From contig NC_089983.1 of NCBI RefSeq assembly GCF_036417845.1, forward strand, positions 21,729,207 through 21,793,206: a stretch of DNA of 64,000 nucleotides, read 5' to 3'. The stretch is from Apteryx mantelli (Eukaryota > Chordata > Aves > Apterygiformes > Apterygidae). The notes beneath the pieces were generated by a model that saw only the letters and a list, made by a program, of their open reading frames with translations, was not told the origin of the DNA and ran no database searches. Positions 57,540-64,000 of the stretch are shown here, piece by piece. How positions within the stretch are numbered: position 1 is the stretch's first letter; the number at the start of each line of letters is the position of its first letter. A program made the position numbers and the translations under genes.

Positions 57540-57760
57540 CATGGCTGTTTAGTTCCTTAAAGCTTTTCATCAAAAAGTCTGTCAAAAGCCTTTTGGAAAC
57601 CCAAATAGACTGTGTTAGCCAGATCACTCTTATTTGTGTTTATTGATACTTTCAAAGGTTCTAAAATGTTTGAAGGGCAGGACTGCCCTTTACATGATGA
57701 CTCTTCCCCTTCACATTTAAACGAGTTGATCCTTCCTTTGCACAATTCCTGAACTATTTC
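57540..57760 (-). repeat. Ancient CR1/L3-like LINE relic
   Basis: The phrases 'tgtcaaaagccttttggaaa', 'acccaaatagactgtgttag', 'atttgtgtttattgatactt' and 'gcaggactgccctttaca' follow the antisense order of an old CR1/L3-type reverse-transcriptase region. Similarity may continue weakly to about 58200. It is too diverged to carry a usable frame, and the assignment rests on recalled consensus phrases only. Confidence 0.4.
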
Positions 57761-58699
57761 TCATCTTCCGTAATGGCTCTCTGAATTGGTTTATGATGGA
57801 AATGTCTTCAGTTTTCTCATTCTTAATCTTAAAGGTAATGGCAGAGCCTGGGGTGACAACTATTTCTTCTAAGAACTGCTCTTTCTATATTCCCCACTCT
57901 TTGAGGAGACAGAGTTGGCAGTGTGGTTTTCCAGGCTCAGCCCAATGGGAACATGAACACAAAGCTCTAATTACAGAAGATTTTGATAGGTTTACCTTTC
58001 ACTCTTGAAGATTCTGAACAGAGTGAAACAGTTAATTATGCTGACATCTTATTTGAGGTTATTAGACTTCAGAGTCAACCACTCCTTGAAGTGGAACAGT
58101 TTACATGCCTCTCACAGATACTGTGGGTTCCCCACCTTTGTGCAACTTCACCATCTTCAAGGTCAGAAAGATTTTTAAAATTTAGATTCTAAAGTGCATC
58201 AGAGTAGTCACCAGAAAAAAAAAAACAAAAAAACCCACCTGTTCCAAATAACCTCCTGCTACTGTAGTTTCAGCAAGTGGAAGTAAAATACTGAATTTAA
58301 CTTCCATTCTCTTCAATTTGGTCTAATCAGTGCCAGGGTAATCACACTATTCATCTACTGACATGCAACCCAAATGCAGAAATTAGTGATTTCTGGTAAC
58401 GGAAATACTCAAATATGAAAAGTACTATTTTTGCTCACCTCAAACCTGTCTTTGCAATATCAAAGAATTTTACAGAGTAACAATTTATTTTCCAGGTGCT
58501 GGGGTTGAGGAGTACATCTGTAACACTCCATTCATCAATGAAATACAGCCACTGCTGATAAAAAACATGGCAGCTGTTTGGCAGTGCACACCAATTATTT
58601 GACAGCACACACCAATTATACATAACAGCTAGGATGGGGAGGGAAGAAGATACTATAATCAGCTGAAGCTGCAGGGGGGATTAATGTAACAGAATCTAA

Positions 58700-58885
58700 T
58701 TACCTGACTGGAATTTGGCCAGTGCACTGGAGTTAACATCCTTGCTCCTAAGAAAGAAGCCTTGGAACTTTAATTATCATAGCGGTCAAGGTCTTGGTTT
58801 TATGTCTCAGAGGCAGCAACTCCAGCATCACAATTATATTGCTCCAGTACTGACTTGAAGGAGAACGTGCCACCTGTTGAAGTAC
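58700..58885 (+). repeat. Very old repeat relic, possibly conserved non-coding element
   Basis: The phrases 'ggccagtgcactggagttaa', 'catccttgctcctaagaaag', 'ggaactttaattatcat', 'caaggtcttggttttatgtc' and 'tctcagaggcagcaactcc' follow, in order, a repeat also known to me from fish and amniote genomes. Its form there is roughly 'ggttaacacccctactctt', then 'gggatctttaatgacc', then 'aggacctcggttttacgtct'. I cannot name the family. Surviving order over about 180 bp in an otherwise old intron suggests constraint, which is inference. Confidence 0.42.
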
Positions 58886-59167
58886 CATTATGGCCTGTAG
58901 CACGCGGATGTTAATTAGCAGTCTTTTTTAAAAAATTATGAGTTGCTCTAATCCTACACAGTGTGAGATTTGATGAGATGAGAGCACTGGGTGGTATAGC
59001 TAATAAATCAGTTTACTGTACAACCTCATTTCTTTAATGAACAGAAAATACCTATCTGGGCCGTAGTAAAACAAGAGCCCTAGGCATACACTTGCAAAGT
59101 AAAATGCTGCATTCTTTCTGAAACAGGGATTGCTGACCTACCACTAGTCACTAGAGAACATTGTCCT

Positions 59168-59182
59168 GTCAGGGGGCAACAC
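59168..59182 (+). promoter_or_regulatory. Weak CTCF-like site
   Basis: The word 'tgtcagggggcaacactg' matches the right half of the CTCF motif (AGGGGGCA) well and the left half poorly. It lies just after a candidate conserved block at 58.7-59.05 kb. Confidence 0.2.
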
Positions 59183-59670
59183 TGTGAGTGCAAACTTTGC
59201 TGTAAGAATTAAAAAAAAAAAAGAAAAGAAAATGAAAATGAATGACAAGGCCATTATGGGAGAATAACCAGTAGAGGTACAATTTTCATAAGAGAATAAC
59301 TTTTAAAAGTTGACAAGGGCTGTCAAGGTGTCAGGGCAGGAGAAGAGCCAGAACAATTAACATATACTAGACTTCAATCTACTGGGAGGGAAAAACGCAA
59401 GATTTGTTTTGGACAATTACAAATTAATAAATGGAAGTGTCAGTTCCTCTATAGTTATTTCTAGAGCACCCATTAAAGTGTACTAAAGGCCAAAACCTTT
59501 TACAGTCTCTGTCACGGTAGAAAACACACTATCATTATTTCATATTTCAGGCAATTTTACTGTCAATGACAGCAGTTATAAATGTACAAGAAAATATTTT
59601 CCTTAGCAGTATACCAAGAAGTTTACTTTGCAGAAATCATCTGTGCTCCCAGAAGTGAGCATTATTTTAG

Positions 59671-59714
59671 ATATATATATATATTTTTTATGAACACTGT
59701 ATTTTTTTTTTTTT
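59671..59714. repeat. (AT)n and adjacent T run
   Basis: An AT dinucleotide run (about 59671-59684) is followed after a short gap by 13 T (59702-59714). Simple low-complexity sequence in intron 2. Confidence 0.88.
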
Positions 59715-61024
59715 CAAAACACATATTTGAATGAGTGCTTGAAGCAAAGTGCTCAGGAGAGCATGCCATACCACTCCTTTATATCCTTCAGCTCAGCACA
59801 CTACCTGATTGGGAAATGAAAGGGACCTATTCAGAATGTCTATCGCTGCAAAGAATCGAGCAGACTTCTGCATTCCAGCAGCCACTTCCCTCAGGCAGAC
59901 GAGCTCTTCTTTCAATAAGTGCAAGGTCAGGCAGAGTATCACACCACTTACGGAACTCGCAGGCTGTCCTGTTTTCCTGGTTCCAACTCCCCGTTACATT
60001 CAGAACTTGCACAGCACACACAACCATGATCTTGCTTATGAGACTAGCCCCAAGAGCTAGCTGAGCTCAAAATCATACTTCCACTTTTTTTTCTACTTCA
60101 AAAATAAGAACAACAATTAAAAACTGGGTTTTATTCATCTGTAGAATTATATACCCTTCTGCGGTGGACCAAAAAAAGTTATATGGACTACTTAAATCCT
60201 GTTAGTCTCAGTTGCCTACTTACAGATGAATTACATGCCACAGATCAAATACTCCCTTTCACATGGCAACTCAAGGGATTTGCAAAGGAGTCGAACCTCT
60301 CTGTGCATACCCATAGAGGAATGCACAGAAGCCCCTTTCTATTGATGGATCTACATTGTAAGATGAGAAGGTAATGAAGCTGTACTCAAAGGGGCCATAA
60401 ACCTTGAATTTTTACTTAAATCCTTACACTTTCCCTATGCAGAAAGAAGAAGAAACTTCCAAACCCAGAACTTTTTAATACAGAATCTTTCTCCTTCCTA
60501 TTGCTTAGGGAAAATGATTTGACATTATTTTTGCCCTGTTGAGCTTCTTGTTAATCAAGTCAGAGAGATGAGTCATTTGCTATCTTATCTTCCTTTTGTT
60601 CATAGCCAGACAGGTGTACAGAGCAAAAGCAAATACTAGAACAGTATTTTGTTACAACAGGCTATTTGAAAAAGAAAATCCAATAACTGCAGAGTTGCAG
60701 GTATCATTTGCAAAAGACTATCTATCATTTAAGATGTTATCCACCTCATCATCATAAATGAGGTTATTCATACCTATCATTTTAAGACTGCCCAGGTTTT
60801 CCAGTTGTTATGAACTTGAGAGTTCTGTGTGGACTGCCACCGCTCACTCTGAAATTCAGGGAATTATTTTTGATTAAAATTAAAGGATCCTAAAATCATC
60901 TTGGGAATAATATATGCCTTGCAGGAATTCTGGAATGTGGTAGATGGACCTCTGCTTCAGGCCTGATCTACTCCTAAGAATCTGAACAACAAAAAAAATC
61001 TCTTTGTAAATACTCCCTTTAGCC

Positions 61025-61029
<5 letters not shown>

Positions 61030-61069
<40 letters not shown>
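61030..61069. repeat. T40 homopolymer
   Basis: Forty uninterrupted T on the + strand, equal to A40 in ZNF804A transcript orientation. It is by far the longest homopolymer in the window. It could be the tail of a minus-strand retroposed copy, a strongly expanded microsatellite or an assembly artefact. I recognise no gene-like sequence on its 5' side (61070 upward on the minus strand). Confidence 0.95.
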
Positions 61070-61072
<3 letters not shown>

Positions 61073-61450
61073 CCCAACGATGTTGCTTGCCCTTGACAAA
61101 CTTTCTTTGCTCTTCCAGCTCTGAGTTGAACTCAGTTATATTGGATCTGGTCATTTGAACTTTATCATGTTAATAATGTGGGCTGCCAGGGAGTAACTCA
61201 GAATAGAGGTTTCACTATGCAGAGCAAACACAAAGCACTCAATGAGCTGGTTACAACCTTTATAGACAAAGCAGACATGATAGATTAGGAACCAAACGTT
61301 CTTATTCAGTCATATATAATGCTCATAGACAGACAACAGTAATTTATCTAAGATGGAATTTTTAATATATTTCTCATTATACTTTGCGTAACACTTTACT
61401 AACCTTACATAGCAGGCTGATGTCAGGAAAATATACTAATTGTGGCATTT

Positions 61451-61470
61451 CTTAGCTTATATAAGCTAAG
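61451..61470. repeat. 20-bp perfect palindrome
   Basis: CTTAGCTTATATAAGCTAAG equals its own reverse complement. It has an AT-rich centre and could form a small cruciform or bind a dimeric factor. Function is unknown. Confidence 0.9.
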
Positions 61471-64000
61471 CCTATAACTACGGATAGCAATGAGGGAAGA
61501 AAATGAAGTAATCCACATCGGTAGCACGTGTTATATCAGCATCCAAAGAAAGCTAAAAAGAAAGATTCATTAAGCAAGAAATAAGTCTTGAGATGGCATA
61601 GAAGAAAAGACTCCTGCTGGGGCAGAGAAGTGGGACTGCAAAAAGAATAGAAGAGACAGAAGGAGAGGTGGCAGCAGCCTCTGTCTTACAAAATAGAATA
61701 AAAGAGAACCATTCATGTTAGTTTAATGGCTGCTTAGCAAAACAGAGTGAACACAGCAAAGGATGAGTTTGATAACTATCATTTTAATGCTTAATTTAGT
61801 TATTTTATCTTTTTGCAATTTGTTTCATTTGTGTGAATCCATTTTAGAAAAAATATACTCTTCCATTCTTTATCATGCCTTGTGACAGCCCTGTCTCATA
61901 CAACCTCTTTTGTCTATGAGAGAAAGACTACCAATAAACTTAAGCAAGCACCCTGCTTTCCAGTGCATTGCTCCACTGTTATAGGTGTGCCTCCACAAAA
62001 ACTGTGTTGGCTGGGGGGAGCTGCTTATCTCTCAGGGCTGGAGAGGAACAACAGTAACAGTAGGAGAGGCACATGCACAAAGGTAGCCGGGAGAACTGAT
62101 CTGTGAGCCAATCTGTGACAACAGCCTTTAACCTCTGGTACTGGTTCAACCCTTCTCTTCCACGCTACTGTTGTAAGTCTCAGGCTTTGTTCCTAGCTTT
62201 GATCACAACCAATTTGTAGAGATATACTTCTGTGTAGCTATAAATGAAAAAACACAACGAGATCCTGTACCAGATGTTAATATGCAGATGCCAGTGCAAG
62301 TGAGCATTTAATAGCTACACAAAAATATACAGAAGAGGTGGTCCAGAAGGTGGGATTTTATCATTTAATAGATTTTTTAAATACATTTTTTAATTTTACT
62401 AATTCTCAGTACCAGAAAGTGGAAGGTGGGTTACACATTCAGAGCTAACTTTTTGTGTTAAATTTTGGTAGCATTAACATATCAAGATGACAACAGTTAG
62501 CCATATAAGAAAAGCTGGACATTTTAAAAGTAGCAGCATTAATCATGAATGAACTTGAATTAATATTATTTATTATTTATATTACAGTACTGCCAGGGGC
62601 CTCTGTCAGTTCTAGTTTAAGAGAAGACGCAACGTGCTGTTGTAACATACAATTCAAGAAAAGAGAAGGATGCCTGCAAGACAGAGGCACAGTCAGAAAG
62701 ACTGGTTGTATTTATACTGTCTTTTGCTGACTGAATGTCTTAAAAAACTAATTCAACCAAAAGACATCAACATTTTCAACTGTTTGGTGCTGAACCACTA
62801 CTCTTCTATCACACATGGAGTCTTCAGAAGAAATTGAAAAGTTCTTTACAGAATAATTCAGGTTTGTCATAAGGACGTTTGTCATGAAGAAAGCACAGGT
62901 GAAAGCACAGTGAGAAACCAGGGGATATGACTGGAATAATGTCATATGGTATCCTTGAAATGAAGGAAAGGACTAGACTGAATACAAAGTAGAAACAAGA
63001 CTGAAGGGAGAGTACACTTCTAGCTTTTCTTTCCACTGACTCTGGAAATCTTCTTAAACAAGGGCTATTGTCTGTTTGGGCAGGGCCTGCCAATGGAGTT
63101 CAAAACAAACTCCATCCTTGCTTATTTAATCTGTCCCTTGAAATGCCCATGGAGCCCTTATTTAAGGGACTTCTTTATTTCATTCATTTGCTGCATAAGG
63201 GTGGGGAAAGTTTAACTCAATGAGTCACTCTGACCTTTGCAGAACAGCTGTAATTGTAGTATTAATTTAAAAAAAAAATCAACTAACCACAGAAGCTCAA
63301 AACCAAGAAGCCACATGAAAAAGGCTCTCCAGTTAAGTTTTTCCAAGACTGCATAGACTGCAAATGGAAAAAAACAAGAAAAATAAGTATCTGAGTTCAT
63401 AGTTTAGACTTTGCTGAACTTTCCTAAAGTATTTTAGGAACTTGAAGACATCTCTGTATAAGCCGCCACTGAACTGCAATTAAAATATTAATAATAACAG
63501 TAATTATAATTTCTAGAACAGCATTAGTCTGCCTAAATAAACTACAGCTACAGGCATCTGATCTAGGCATACAATCTTTCCATATATTTACTACAAGTTA
63601 AATCCTGGCTCCATAGATCACAATATCAAGGTTCCAATGTCCTACTGTACACAGTGTGCAGCCTGAATAGAGATCATTATCGAGCTGAAACTAAGTATTG
63701 CTTGCATATATTTTGTTTATCAAGCTACACCTCCTCACAAAAGGCAAAACTAATTGTAATGGCATGTTCCATCAACAGGTCAGAATCACAGCTTTAATAA
63801 GAACAAGCTCTTCCTGAAATGAATAAAGCACTGATTTTGCATGGATCAGCAAAGAAGGCAGTAATTACCATACGACCTATTGTTGTTTGTACTGAATAGG
63901 TTGCTCAGTTCTTCCCAAAGAAGTCTCATGTATAAAACAGCATGTACATACAGTAGAGCACAAAATACAATTCTAGGAGAGCTCCTGAGAAAAACAATCC

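Larger units (their letters stand above)
42717..64000 (-). other. ZNF804A: ZNF804A intron 2 (3' part, runs off the window)
   Basis: From the exon 3 acceptor to the right edge I found no further ZNF804A exon. By eye I looked for a minus-strand peptide like the family's finger (F-Y-C-x-x-C...H...H) followed by a splice donor, and did not find it. So at least 21.3 kb of intron 2 is inferred. In human ZNF804A the same intron is long and holds the psychiatric-risk SNP rs1344706. Contents: CR1 fragments near 43.5-44.1 and 48.7-48.95 kb, an LTR-like copy near 52.9-53.7 kb, old repeat relics near 57 and 58.7 kb, and homopolymer runs. Between these, 44096-48378, 48960-52680, 53680-54720, 54743-56940 and 59200-61029 are AT-rich sequence in which I see no gene. 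An exon missed by eye is possible. Confidence 0.7.

Noticed and set aside
60880..61077. Open frame starting M-G-L-K followed by a polylysine run
   Set aside because: It is just the T40 homopolymer read on the minus strand.

Overview
The window looks like eukaryotic chromosomal DNA from a vertebrate, most likely a bird. The evidence is a multi-exon zinc-finger-family gene with a single very large last exon, AT-rich gene-poor flanks, microsatellites, and CR1 LINE fragments of the avian/archosaur type, all at a low repeat density. Nothing suggests bacteria, plasmid, phage or an operon. The species cannot be fixed from the sequence; a crocodilian or turtle is less likely but not excluded.

The one protein-coding gene I can support is ZNF804A, on the minus strand. 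Two coding exons are present. Exon 3 (42586-42716, 131 nt) encodes the basic, Lys/Arg/Glu-rich segment that follows the zinc finger. Exon 4 (36928-40210) is about 3.3 kb, encodes 1093 further residues and ends in ...VIPLQPLF-stop. They are joined by a 2375-bp intron with consensus ends, and a Cys codon is split across the junction (TG|T). Exons 1 and 2, which carry the N-terminus and the single C2H2 finger in this family, were not found, so they probably lie beyond 64000. The rest of the right side (42717-64000) is then the 3' part of intron 2.

Layout: 1 to about 36460 is intergenic DNA downstream of ZNF804A. It holds microsatellites, one LTR-like repeat (about 18200-18930), relics of old interspersed repeats, a small CpG-rich pocket near 7.7 kb, two small tandem duplications and a CTCF-like site near 4.66 kb. 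About 36460-36927 is the probable 3' UTR with two AATAAA signals. 36928-42716 holds exons 4 and 3 with intron 3. 42717-64000 is intron 2, with two CR1 LINE fragments, a second copy of the LTR-like repeat (about 52900-53670), a very old repeat relic near 58.7-58.9 kb, a 40-nt T run and a 20-bp perfect palindrome.

I found no convincing novel system. The most useful leads are a Cys/His cluster (C-H-C-H5-C) next to a basic cluster in the ZNF804A exon 4 product, the paired LTR-like repeats, and candidate conserved non-coding elements in the intron and downstream desert. Family attributions rest on recalled protein and repeat consensus features; no database search or alignment program was run.
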